This document shows positions 55,248 to 64,000 of a stretch of DNA of 64,000 nucleotides, piece after piece; position 1 is the first letter of the stretch; each line of letters starts with the position of its first letter. The stretch is from the NCBI RefSeq assembly GCF_905404315.1, contig NC_066273.1, forward strand, positions 7,192,001-7,256,000, written 5' to 3'. This stretch comes from Leptidea sinapis. Taxonomy: Eukaryota > Arthropoda > Insecta > Lepidoptera > Pieridae. The notes beneath the pieces were generated by a model that searched no databases, was not told the origin of the DNA, and saw nothing but the letters and a program-made list of their open reading frames with translations. Made by a program: the position numbers and the translations under genes.

Positions 55248-57782
55248 ATGAGAGCGGTCCGTAAAAAGATATTACCCCAGGAGGGTACCAGCTCTACCAG
55301 AGCCGGAGAATCCCTCCCCGAGCACTCTCGCTCGGGCCGCCCTTCGTATTCTGGGGTGGGCACTGAACCGCGCATGACCGAGGACAAACGAGGCAGTAAC
55401 ACCACGGCACCCCGCTCCACGCTCAACGTGGACTTTTGCAATATCAGGGGAATTCACTCCAATTTAAACGCCGTCCACCACCACCTTGAGACGGCGCAGC
55501 CGGCCTTGTGTTTCCTTACGGAGACGCAGATATCTCGACCTAGCGATACGTCATATTTAACGTACCCCGGGTACAAAATTGAGCACAACTTTTTGCCTCA
55601 TGCCGGGGTATGTGTGTACGTTAGGGAGGATATCTGCTGTCGCCGTCTCGGCAATTTTGAGGGTAGGGACCTGTCTACTCTCTGGCTCCGCGTAGATTTA
55701 GACGACCGCGTCCGTATCTATGCGTGTGTCTACAGTTCCCATAGTGGTAACGCAGAAACCGATCATCTCATGGGCTGCGTTCAAGCTGCAATTGACGTCG
55801 TGCTTGCACAGATCCCCTCCGCTGAAATCGTGGTCTTGGGTGATTTCAACGGGCACAATGCCGAATGGCTTGGATCACGTACCACAGACTACGCAGGGCG
55901 ATCTGTGCATAATTTTGCATTGGCGTATGGTCTGTCCCAATTGGTTGAGTCGCCAACGCGGCTCCCGGATGTGGATAGCCACATGCCGTCCTTATTAGAT
56001 CTTCTGCTGACTACACATCCCGATGGTTACCAGGTCTTTGTCGACGCCCCTCTTGGAACGTCCGACCATTGCCTGGTCAGGAGTGTAGTGCCTATCCGAC
56101 GCCAACGTCGCAGACCACCAGCGACCCGCCGCGTTTGGCACTACAAGTCAGCAGATTGGGATAGGATGCGTTCCTTTTTTGCATCCTACCCTTGGGGCAA
56201 GGTTTGTTTCTCTTGGGATGATCCTAGTGCCTGCGCCATTGCAGTAGGCGATGTGATACTGCAGGGCATGGATATTTTTATACCAAGCTCTGTAGTACCG
56301 ATCGGTGGCAGATCACAGCCCTGGTTCGATGCGTCAGTTAAAGCAGCATCTGACTGCAAAAAACAGGCGTATCGAACTTGGGTTGCGGCGCTGGGCACAA
56401 AGGATCCGAACTGCAAAGTTCTTAAGAGGAAATATAGCCGTGCCTCCAGATTTTTTAAGCGGCAAATCGCCCGTGCGAAGTCTAAGCACGTCGTCAAAAT
56501 CGGCGAGCAGCTTTCCAATTACCCGACCGGAACACGCAAGTTCTGGTCGTTGTCGAAAGCTGCTCTTGGTAACTTCAACCAGCCGTCCATGCCGCCGTTG
56601 CACATGAGGAATGACACCCTGGCCCATACGGCAAAAGAGAAAGCCGAGCTCCTGTGCGCTCTTTTCGCCTCCAACTCGACTCTTGACGACAACGGAAAAA
56701 CACCGCCGACCATCCCGCCGTGTCAGAGCTCTATGCCTGAAGTACAGTTCAGACAGAAAACTGTTAGGCGAGCTCTGTTTTCGTTGGACGTCAGTAAGTC
56801 GAGCGGGCCGGATGGCATTTCTCCAATCGTGCTTAGAACGTGTGCCCCTGAGTTGACGCCGGTGCTAACGCGTTTATTCCGGCACTCTTATTCCAAAGGC
56901 GTAGTCCCTGACTCATGGAAGTCAGCCCTTGTCCATCCGATCCAAAAAAAAGGAGACAGTTCGGATCCGGCGAACTACAGGCCTATTGCTATCACCTCCT
57001 TGCTCTCCAAAATCATGGAGAGCATAATTAGCCACCAGCTTTTAGTATACCTAGAGGGTCACCAGTTGATCAACGACCGACAGTACGGGTTTCGCCATGG
57101 ACGGTCGGCAGGTGATCTTCTGGTATACCTAACACATAGATGGGCGGCGGCTATTGAAAGCAAGGGGGAAGGCCTGGCAGTTAGCCTGGATATAGCGAAG
57201 GCCTTTGATCGTGTATGGCACGAGGCGCTACTCTCAAAACTTCCATCATTTGGGCTTCCCGAGAGCTTGTGCAAGTGGACCTCCAGCTTCCTCACTGGGC
57301 GTAGCATACAGGTCGTTGTCGACGGATATTGCTCGAACCCGAAGCCCGTGAATGCTGGAGTGCCCCAAGGCTGTGTGCTATCTCCTACGCTGTTTCTTCT
57401 GCATATCAATGATATGTTGGACACCTCCAACATGCATTGCTATGCAGATGACAGCACTGGTGATGCCGTATACACGGGCCATGCAGGTCTCTCTCGGGAA
57501 ATCGTCGACCAGTGCCGGGAGAAACTTGTGTCTTCTATCGAGTCCTCTCTCGAGAAGGTCGCGGAATGGGGTAAATTGAACCTTGTCCAATTTAACCCCC
57601 AGAAGACTCAAGTTTGCGTGTTTACCACTAAAAAAACCCCATTTGTCGTATCACCGCTCTTCGAGAACACTTTTCTTAAAGCCGCGCCTAGTATCGGAAT
57701 ACTGGGTCTCGAAATCTCGAGCGATTGCCAATTCCGTGGCCATCTGGAGGGCGAAGCCAAATTGGCTGGGCGTCATCAATAG
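55248..57782 (+). pseudogene. LINE-A ORF2: endonuclease and reverse transcriptase, frameshifted
   Basis: An 844-codon open frame from the first ATG (acaaattATG). Residues about 60-280 form an APE-type endonuclease that nicks target DNA: CNIRG (64-68), TET with the catalytic Glu (92), GDFNGHNAEW (198-207) and SDHCLV (271-276). Residues about 505-800 form the reverse transcriptase: SSGPDG (518-523), YRPI (577-580), YGFRHGRS (613-620), LDIAKAFDRVW (648-658), GVPQGCVLSP (704-713) and YADD (732-735). All catalytic acids are retained. The frame is cut near 57757-57782 (reads GEAKLAGRHQ then stop), where the copy at 28.9 kb has extra bases, so a deletion of about 11 bp caused a frameshift. The remaining about 180 residues lie in the next frame. 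Otherwise no stops: a recent insertion. Confidence 0.92.
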
Positions 57783-58320
57783 AGCACGGCAATACTTCAA
57801 GCCGGCCCACATTCTAGCGCTCTACAAAGCGCAGGTCCGGCCACACATGGAGTATTGCTGTCATCTCTGGTCTGGTGCACCCCAGTATCTGCTCGATCCA
57901 TTTGACCGCGTGCAACGTAGAGCAGCTCGAATTGTCGGGGACTCAGTGCTCTGTGAACGGCTGGATCACTTGGCGTTGCGTAGAGACGTCGCTTCATTGT
58001 GTGTCTTCTACCGCATTTATCACGGGGAGTGTTCCGAAGAGCTGTTTAACCTGATTCCTGCCGCCGAATTTCACCATCGCACGACATGCCACAAGTTAGG
58101 ATATCATCCCCACCATCTGGATGTGTGGCGGTCCTCCACAGTGCGGTTTTCAAGAAGCTTTCTCCCTCGTACTACAAAGCTGTGGAATGAGCTTCCTTGT
58201 GCGGTGTTTCGGGGACGATACGACATGGGTACCTTCAAAAAAAGCGCGTACACCTTCCTTAAAGGCCGGCAACGCTCTTGTGATTCCTCTGGTGTTGCAA
58301 GAGAATGTGGGCGGCGGTGA
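57783..58320 (+). pseudogene. LINE-A ORF2, C-terminal part after the frameshift
   Basis: The open frame 57583-58320 carries, from about 57765, LGVINRARQYFKPAHILALY, VQRRAARIVGD, YRIYHGECSEELFNLIPAAE, HHLDVWRSSTVRFSRSFLPR and TTKLWNELPCAVF, ending GVARECGRR. This is the conserved segment downstream of the reverse transcriptase core; its exact function in the family is not established. It is in frame +1 relative to the first part. The stop at 58318-58320 is followed by 48 bp and the A tail. Confidence 0.88.
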
Positions 58321-58394
58321 TCACTTAACACCAGGTGACCCGTACGCTCGTTTGTCCTCCTATTCCATAAAAAAAAAAAAAAAAAAAAAAAGGA

Positions 58395-58667
58395 GGAGTT
58401 CACCAACATACACATGAACAGGAGAATTATATTATATGGACGGAATTGAGAATCCAAACCAATCTCAAATTCACTGGAACACACAAAAAAATAAAAAAGA
58501 TCGGTCCAGCCGTTTAGGAGGTATTTCAATGTGAATCTAAACTATTATAGAATCCACCTGAAGACACACAGAAATTTTCATTAAAATCGGTCCAGCCAGT
58601 TAGGAGGAGTTCAGTTACATCAGAAACACAAAAGAAATATATTGATATATTAAGATTAGCATATCAT
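58395..58667 (-). mobile_element. Helitron-like 5' relic beside the LINE tail
   Basis: The minus strand starts near taatcttaatatatcaatat and carries actggctggaccgattttaa twice in modified form, the wording of the Hel-1/2 5' bodies. It abuts the LINE A tail directly, as if the LINE had inserted into it; the other half is not found upstream of the LINE. Confidence 0.4.
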
Positions 58668-59334
58668 CGAAATCCACATTGATAAACTAGAATAGTTTGA
58701 GTTTTTATTTCAAATTGATATAAATATAACAGTTAATTATATTTAAAAATAATTTATTTATTTTACCGAGTTTTATTCCTTACCCACCATAAGGTGAATA
58801 AATAACAGCAAAAAGCAAGAATACAGAATGCATAAGAAGTGAATTCTTATAACAAAGATATTCCAAGGCATCTATCTTCCTGGTCCTGTTTATTTAATTT
58901 TTTATGTAGAAACGTTGACAGTTCGTATTTTGTATTCGGATCACGTGCAGTCCATGCCTCGAGATTCAATTATCGATGTCGATAAAAACAAACAAACATC
59001 ACTCCGCGCAATGTTTCATCTCTCGCTGTAATTTACCAGATAGGAACTGAATGGCAGCTTTGTCGTTTATATTGCCTATTTAATAGTACAGTCTACAGAC
59101 GCAACATCCACTTCAGAATGAAATTAAACTCTTCTGATACTATCTACGCAAATAATTGTTATATATTTGTTTAGATGGAACATATTTACGAAATATATTG
59201 TTGGTACTAACATAATACATTCCATAAAAATTGCTTTTACAATTTTGTGTGTAATTCCTACTCTCAGAAATTTAATAATATGGATTATTTATCTAAAGTC
59301 CTTGCAATTATGACTAATATGTCATAATAGTCAT
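58668..59334. other. No feature seen
   Basis: AT-rich spacer. Confidence 0.4.
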
Positions 59335-59600
59335 ATTGAGCTGCCAATGGTGAGAAGTAATTATGGAAAACAGACAATAACCTTTGAGGGAGTTCAGATA
59401 TATAACAGCCTGCCCTCAGAAATAAGAAATGCCAAAACATTTACTTCTTTTAAAGCAAGCCTCCGAAGGCATATACTCAATAATTTGAAATGTTTCAATA
59501 ACATAAGTGGGTTGTTTTATGTCTTATCTATTTGATCTACCTTAATTATTAAAATGTTTATTTCTAATGTAAGTGACAATAGATCTTAATGAGAATAAAA
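59335..59600 (+). pseudogene. LINE reverse transcriptase C-terminus and tail
   Basis: The open frame reads ELPMVRSNYGKQTITFEGVQ, IYNSLPSEIRNAKTFTSFKA and SLRRHILNNL, then stop near 59535. The G-x(2-4)-NSLP-x-EIR-x(6-8)-FK-x-LK/RR-x-L pattern is the protein end of many CR1/Jockey LINEs. A short 3' end with aataaaattatttaaacc follows. Family differs from LINE-A and LINE-B. Confidence 0.7.
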
Positions 59601-59898
59601 TTATTTAAACCTAATATGTATATTGTAGTAAGATTAGGTAAAATTCTGAGTCAGATAACATTAATTGACGGTCTAACACTTGTCCATAAACAAGAGCAGA
59701 AATAATGGAACGACAACGCTTCATGAAAAGGTCATGCCATAATATAAAAAAAAAATCAGGTACTTCATTACTTGGTATCCTGAACATTTTGACTTTGATT
59801 CTTCTGTCTGAGGAGCTATGCGGTGCATGCCTCCGTATGGAGTGGATCTTCATTCGTACTGCTAGTGTGTTCTATTTAATTTGATTAAATAATTCGGC
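59601..59898. other. No feature seen
   Basis: Spacer; the minus frame 59611-59853 is unrecognised. Confidence 0.35.
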
Positions 59899-60379
59899 AA
59901 CGTGCGAAAGATCTCTGCATCTTGTACCACATTTATCACGGGGAGTGCTCAGAGGAACGGTTCGGGTTGATTCCAACGGCCGATTTCCACCATCAGACAT
60001 TACGTGCAAAGTACCACCCGCACTACTTTGACGTCTGGCATTCCACAACCGCGCGTTTTTTTTTTATTGAATAGGAGGACACACGAGCGTACGGGTCACC
60101 TGTTGTTAAGTGCTCACAGAAGCGTTGCCAGCCTTTAAGGAAGGTGTACCGTTTTGCAAGAAATTTCTTGCCTCGCACAGCCACTTTGTGGAATCAATAA
60201 CCGGCTGCGGTTTTCCCGAACAGATACGACTTAGGGACCTTCAAGAATAAGCATACTCCCACCTTCAAGGCCGGCAACGTATTTGACACCTGTTGTTGCG
60301 GATGTCCATGGGCGGTTGCCTCACCTCTCCCCATCCCGTGAGGCTCTTGCCCGTTTGCTCCCTCTTATATAAAAAAAGA
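59899..60379 (+). pseudogene. LINE-A (divergent subfamily) end with nested insert
   Basis: Encodes LCILYHIYHGECSEERFGLI, PTADFHHQTLRAKYHPHYFD and VWHSTTARF, is interrupted at 60057-60150, then continues with tgcaagaaatttcttgcctcg to the tail ending in A7. It is the sister of the copy at 8000-8725. Confidence 0.7.
60057..60150 (-). mobile_element. Very short LINE-A tail inserted in the opposite direction
   Basis: About 95 bp: T run (complement of an A tail), ggaggacacacgagcgtacg and ctttaaggaaggtgtacc. GTTTT stands before and after it, a likely target duplication. Confidence 0.7.
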
Positions 60380-60840
60380 CCATTGATAAATCTATCCCGA
60401 CCCTTAGTGTTGGTCTTTTGTGAAATGAAAGAATCTCACCCCATAATAACATAGACAGGCAACGGGGATACCTTTATCACAATGGACCTGGTATTGATGT
60501 AAACGCAGATGAAGCAAAAGCGTATAATTCAACAAAGTCAAGATCTGTATACACAATGATAAAATAAACCTCCGAAATAATAACCCACGTAGAAAATTGT
60601 AAGGCATCCGATGAAGGGACGTTTCAATTTGATCACAGTTCACAAAAGAATTTTCGGAATAGGGAATTGAATAAAATTTTCCATTGGGATTAACATAATC
60701 TCATCGGAGGCGACACAATTTTTGGTGAAATAATTTATTTATTCTTCAGCTCTTCGAATAATTTCACTTGTATCAACATTCAACATACTTCTGTGAGTGG
60801 TTGTTAAATATAATATAATTTAATGTCATTTGTTTCTTGA
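60380..60840. other. No feature seen
   Basis: Spacer; minus frame 60404-60643 unrecognised. Confidence 0.4.
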
Positions 60841-61119
60841 TCTTTTTTTATGGAAAAGGAGGACAAACGAGCGTATGGGTCACCTGGTGTTAAGTAATCA
60901 CCGCTTCCCACATTCTCTTGCAATACCAGAGCAATCAAAGAAGCATTGACGGAAGTCTTTAAGGAAGGTGTACGCGCTTTTTTTCAAGGTACAGATGTCG
61001 TATCGTCCCGAAAAAACGAGAAAGATCACTCCACAGCTTTGTAGTACGAGGAAGAAAGCTCCTTGAAAACCGCACTGTGGAGGACCGCCACACATCCAGA
61101 TGGTGGGGATGATATCCTA
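60841..61119 (-). mobile_element. LINE-A 3' tail
   Basis: Complement of the 55-kb element from about the codons of HHLDVWRSSTVRF to the A tail (T run at 60842-60848), with small deletions. Confidence 0.75.
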
Positions 61120-61292
61120 ATATAACTTCCCATTAATCTCTAGTTTCTCAACAATATAAATATTACTTCTGCTCTGCGTTGTACCTAGTAAATTTGTAAT
61201 CTTAATTTAAATTTACAAAGTTAACATTACTATCTTATTTTAAAGTTGACCCCATGTTTATCTTAGGTCTTGTCCACGTCCGGCAAACAGAA

Positions 61293-61606
61293 GTCTTTTT
61301 TTATGAAAAAAAGGGACGAGACGAGCAGGATGTTCAGCTGATGGCAATTGATACGCCATGCCCATTACAATGAAGTGCCGCTCAGGATTCTTGAAAAACC
61401 CAAAATGTACACGGCACTACAATTGCGCTCGTCACCTTGAAACATAAGATGTCAAGTCTCTTTTGCCCAGTAATTTCACTAGCTACGGCACCCTTCAGAC
61501 CGAAACACAATAATGTTTACACATTACTGCTTCACGGCAGAAATTGGCGCCGTTGTGGTACCAATAAAATAGCCGGCATCATGTGCAAAGGAGCCTCCCA
61601 CTGGGG
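61293..61606 (-). mobile_element. Retroposon A, full-length copy
   Basis: T run at 61294, tgccgctcaggattcttg arm (the second hairpin arm is mutated to tgtacacggcac), and 5' end gcctcccactgg at 61594-61606. Confidence 0.78.
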
Positions 61607-62035
61607 CTAGAGACTCCATATCATCAACCATATTGAAGAGGCGTTTATGATTGATGGTGCTATATGGGACTATATGGACGTATATGGGTGTGAAATAAGC
61701 GGCGGCCCAACATTGTACAGGGAAGCCAATAAAAAATAAAAAACAAAAGTTACCAAGAGTTATTGTTATGAATAACAAACAATATCAAGTTTGAATTGTG
61801 TCCGAAACGAGAAGTTGAATACAACGCGGCGCACGTGACAGGCGTCCTAACGTGACATATTGTGACGACATAACGTGATTAAACAAAATATTAAAACGAT
61901 ACGTGACAGTTCATGTCATTTCATTAAGTAAAAGTTGATGAAAGCAAAAGCAATGACTGGATTCTATCACTTGATTGTACCTGACAATCATAAGTTCACC
62001 TTCACGTGAATGCAATGAATAGACATTTTTAATGT
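61607..62035. other. No feature seen
   Basis: A cacgtgacaggcgtcc / aacgtgac-rich patch (61830-61910) has repeated acgtgac words but no clear structure. Confidence 0.35.
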
Positions 62036-62152
62036 TACACAAATTAAATTTGATAACAAAATTTATGAATGATGCGGTACTGGAACCCGCGACATCTAGC
62101 GTTCCGTGCGAGTGCTCGTTGCACTGAGCCAACCGTTCGAGTGACGTATCGT
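62036..62152 (-). mobile_element. tRNA-derived SINE inserted in LINE-E
   Basis: Minus strand: head gaacggttggctcagtgcaa, B box cgggttccagtaccgc (mutated), body aaattttgttatcaaattta. On its left in LINE orientation the LINE-E codons stop at LSINK and the SINE head begins. Confidence 0.65.
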
Positions 62153-62268
62153 AATTTATTTATAGATAATACCTGAACAGTGGCTGGGATTTTATTATAA
62201 ATGTGTATACATTTACCCTTAAAGCTATTATTTATCTTATGAAGCCTACTAGAATTAGTTACAAGCAA
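62153..62268 (-). pseudogene. LINE-E reverse transcriptase, C-terminal fragment
   Basis: Minus-strand frame: LVTNSSRLHKINNSFKGKCI HIYNKIPATVQVLSINK. It matches the plus-strand LINE-E at 24.08 kb (YNKVPATVQALSINKFK). The protein is cut by the SINE insertion; the continuation is not recognisable beyond it. Confidence 0.65.
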
Positions 62269-62355
62269 TCCCTTATTTCTCGGTAGGTGGCAGTTTTGAC
62301 GTTCAATCCTATTTGGAATTAAGCTAATTTAATTCCGTATTTATTTATATATAAA

Positions 62356-62731
62356 CTAGCAGATGCCGGCGACTTCGTCCGCGAGGATAAAGGGTCTTTA
62401 AAAATAATAATCAAGTTTTGAATTGAAGATTATCTCATGTCCTATTCCAGTTCCGGTTCCCGTTTTCGCACCCGTTCCCAACATATTTATTATATGAATC
62501 TTATTTCGAAGAAGATTGCTATGGCAAAATAAACCTACTATTGTTATAGTTATATCGACATGAATTTCAGTTTTTAACAAATTACGCGGGAACCATGGAC
62601 TTTTCCGGGATAAAATGTAGCCTATGTCCTTTCCCAAGCCCTGGTCTATCGCTTTACCAAATTTCATTATAATTGCTCCGGCGTGAGCGTAACAAACAAA
62701 CTTACATTCACATTTATAATATTAGTAGGGA
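62356..62731 (-). mobile_element. Helitron, Hel-3 family, complete
   Basis: Minus strand: TCCCTACTAATATTATAAATG at 62731 and ...gacgaagtcgccggcatctgCTAG at 62356. An internal ccagttccggttcccg patch (62446-62465) is a minor local expansion. Non-coding. Confidence 0.7.
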
Positions 62732-63057
62732 TATTTGTGGAAATGCAATAAACGCTCTATTTGTAATTTCGCATTGGTAATGTGTGAAACTAAACCATGT
62801 TGAATCAGTGCTATTGTCACAATGTATAAATCCAGCATGAAATTAATATGAAATATTCGAAACGACACAATAGCTATCATTCGGGACGTGGGAATTATTA
62901 TGTGAATAGACTTTTGGTGAAACAATACTCGGATTTATATATAAAGAAAAGACTAATACTGGTGCTGTGTTTATTGCAAACGATACTGATTAAGTATACG
63001 AAAATATAGTTGACAATTATAATAGAATGAACGTTTTTGTATTTGGTTAATTTAGAG
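62732..63057. other. No feature seen
   Basis: Spacer; minus frame 62722-62925 unrecognised. Confidence 0.35.
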
Positions 63058-63262
63058 CATAGGTTCTCAACGTGGGCGATAACGCCCCCTTGTGGGCGTT
63101 TGAGACTTTCGGGGGGCAGTAGAAGACCCAGAGAAAATGAGGGGGCATTGAATTGGCGCAGATGGGGCGTGGGTAGATTAAAAAATATAGTCTAAAACGG
63201 CAAAAAAATACACGAAAATACTCTAGAAAAGCTAGTGAGCAAAATAAGGTTGAGAAACTATG
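63058..63262. mobile_element. hAT-type MITE, 205 bp
   Basis: Ends cataggttctcaacgtgggc and the complement of ggttgagaaactatg. An 8-bp target duplication differs at one base: atttagag (63050-63057) and atttcgag (63263-63270). The CA-G(G)TTCTCAAC terminus is the usual hAT wording. The interior includes gataacgcccccttgtgggcg, a small palindrome. Confidence 0.8.
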
Positions 63263-64000
63263 ATTTCGAGGAATGTCAATCAATTTACCTTTGTATATGG
63301 ACAATACACTACGAGCCATTCCTGGATACCGAACCAGGTATCACTTATCATTTTTTTTTCTCCTCTAGGGAACATAATTATTATAATATTGCCCCACTTA
63401 TATTGCAATCTTAACTTAAGCTAATAAGTAATTCTTCTTTAACTCTAACCCTTAATCAAACACAATTGTTTTTTTTTTTTAGAAAATTGAAAACTGGTAA
63501 TGGTTTTTAGGTCTCTTGGTTATGGAGATTCCGAAAAAGACTCCTTTTTCTAGAAATGGGGGTTTTGCGGTCGGAAATTATTTCCCAGTATCTGGTTTAT
63601 CAAAGCAAAATATAATTTAGTGGGAAATTATTTCCCAATATCCAGAACAGCCTCAACTTTTGCTAAATTTTTACTACAAATTCTATACATATTAGTTGCT
63701 CCTACTTTGCTTATTTTTTTTATCTAATATACTTAACAAAAAAAAACAAGCAAAGTAACATGAGTGAATAAATTTGTAAAATGAAACAACAACGTTAAGA
63801 ATAATGTTTTAATATAAACTGAAACCCGAAAAAGGCATTAAGAAAACATGTCTACTTTACAAGAATATTATGTTTATGCACTTACCAGATTTATTTCTTT
63901 TAAAACTAATAATGCCACCAGAACCGGGTTTTTTCGCAAATATTTCAAACTGTGTTTTTGACATTGATATACGAAGACAGTTCGCGGCTTTGTACAAAAT
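63263..64000. other. No gene seen; short local repeat
   Basis: gaaattatttccca is present twice (63574 and 63624) within 50 bases. The remainder is AT-rich without coding signal up to the window end. Confidence 0.4.

Larger units (their letters stand above)
54955..58391 (+). mobile_element. LINE-A, longest copy (CR1/Jockey-like)
   Basis: A retrotransposon that copies itself through RNA by target-primed reverse transcription. It contains a GC-rich untranslated segment (about 54985-55247, with the cccaggcccatgggtgtcg motif), one endonuclease-reverse transcriptase frame (55248-57782, continuing in another frame to 58320) and a 3' end with an A tail of about 23 (58369-58391). ORF1 (the RNA-binding protein) is absent, so the copy is 5'-truncated. 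The 5' border is uncertain. At least eight shorter relatives occur in the window. The clade is my judgement from domain order (no RNase H). Confidence 0.85.

Noticed and set aside
55196..55457. Minus-strand frames over the start of LINE-A
   Set aside because: Shadows of the GC-rich coding strand; no motifs.
63047..63319. 90-codon minus-strand frame
   Set aside because: Crosses the hAT MITE; a by-product of its low stop density.

Overview
This is an AT-rich, gene-poor stretch of insect chromosome, almost certainly lepidopteran (moth or butterfly). That assignment is inference. It rests on the kind and density of repeats: short Helitrons ending in a small hairpin plus CTAG, GC-rich 3' tails of a CR1/Jockey-type LINE, a tRNA-headed SINE, several mariners and many MITEs. 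No complete host gene can be supported. Two weak host-gene signals are recorded: a possible non-coding first exon near 5.3-5.6 kb ending in a GTAAGT donor, and a GC-rich open stretch at 18.90-19.14 kb bounded by plausible splice sites. If real, the rest of the window could be intron.

Layout. 0-11.4 kb: the end of a THAP-exon element, relics of LINEs, and two groups of Helitrons inserted head to tail. 12-19 kb: nested retroposons, MITEs, a truncated mariner transposase and an RNase H-LINE end. 20-31 kb: retroposon A copies, two Harbinger-like MITEs and LINE-A, LINE-B and RTE relics. 31.4-38.4 kb: the second THAP-exon element; a mariner with an uninterrupted 356-aa transposase sitting inside a 370-bp MITE; and a 415-bp foldback element. 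39-54 kb: more Helitrons, inverted SINE pairs, a third THAP exon, RTE tails, and an uninterrupted copy of the mariner's host MITE (53.6-54.0 kb). 55-58.4 kb: a long LINE-A with endonuclease and reverse transcriptase, broken by one frameshift. 58.4-64 kb: LINE tails, a SINE inside a LINE, a Helitron and a hAT-type MITE.

The elements interact mainly by nesting. Several insertions have an uninterrupted relative in the same window, so target-site duplications can be read directly: TAA for a Harbinger-like MITE, 8 bp for a MITE in a Helitron, TA for a foldback element. Working names used here: LINE-A (55-kb family), LINE-B, LINE-E, retroposon A and C, Hel-1/2/3, repeats D, F, H, MITEs E, G, T. They are local labels, not database names. 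The only open reading frame that looks capable of making a complete protein is the mariner transposase (34379-35449, minus).
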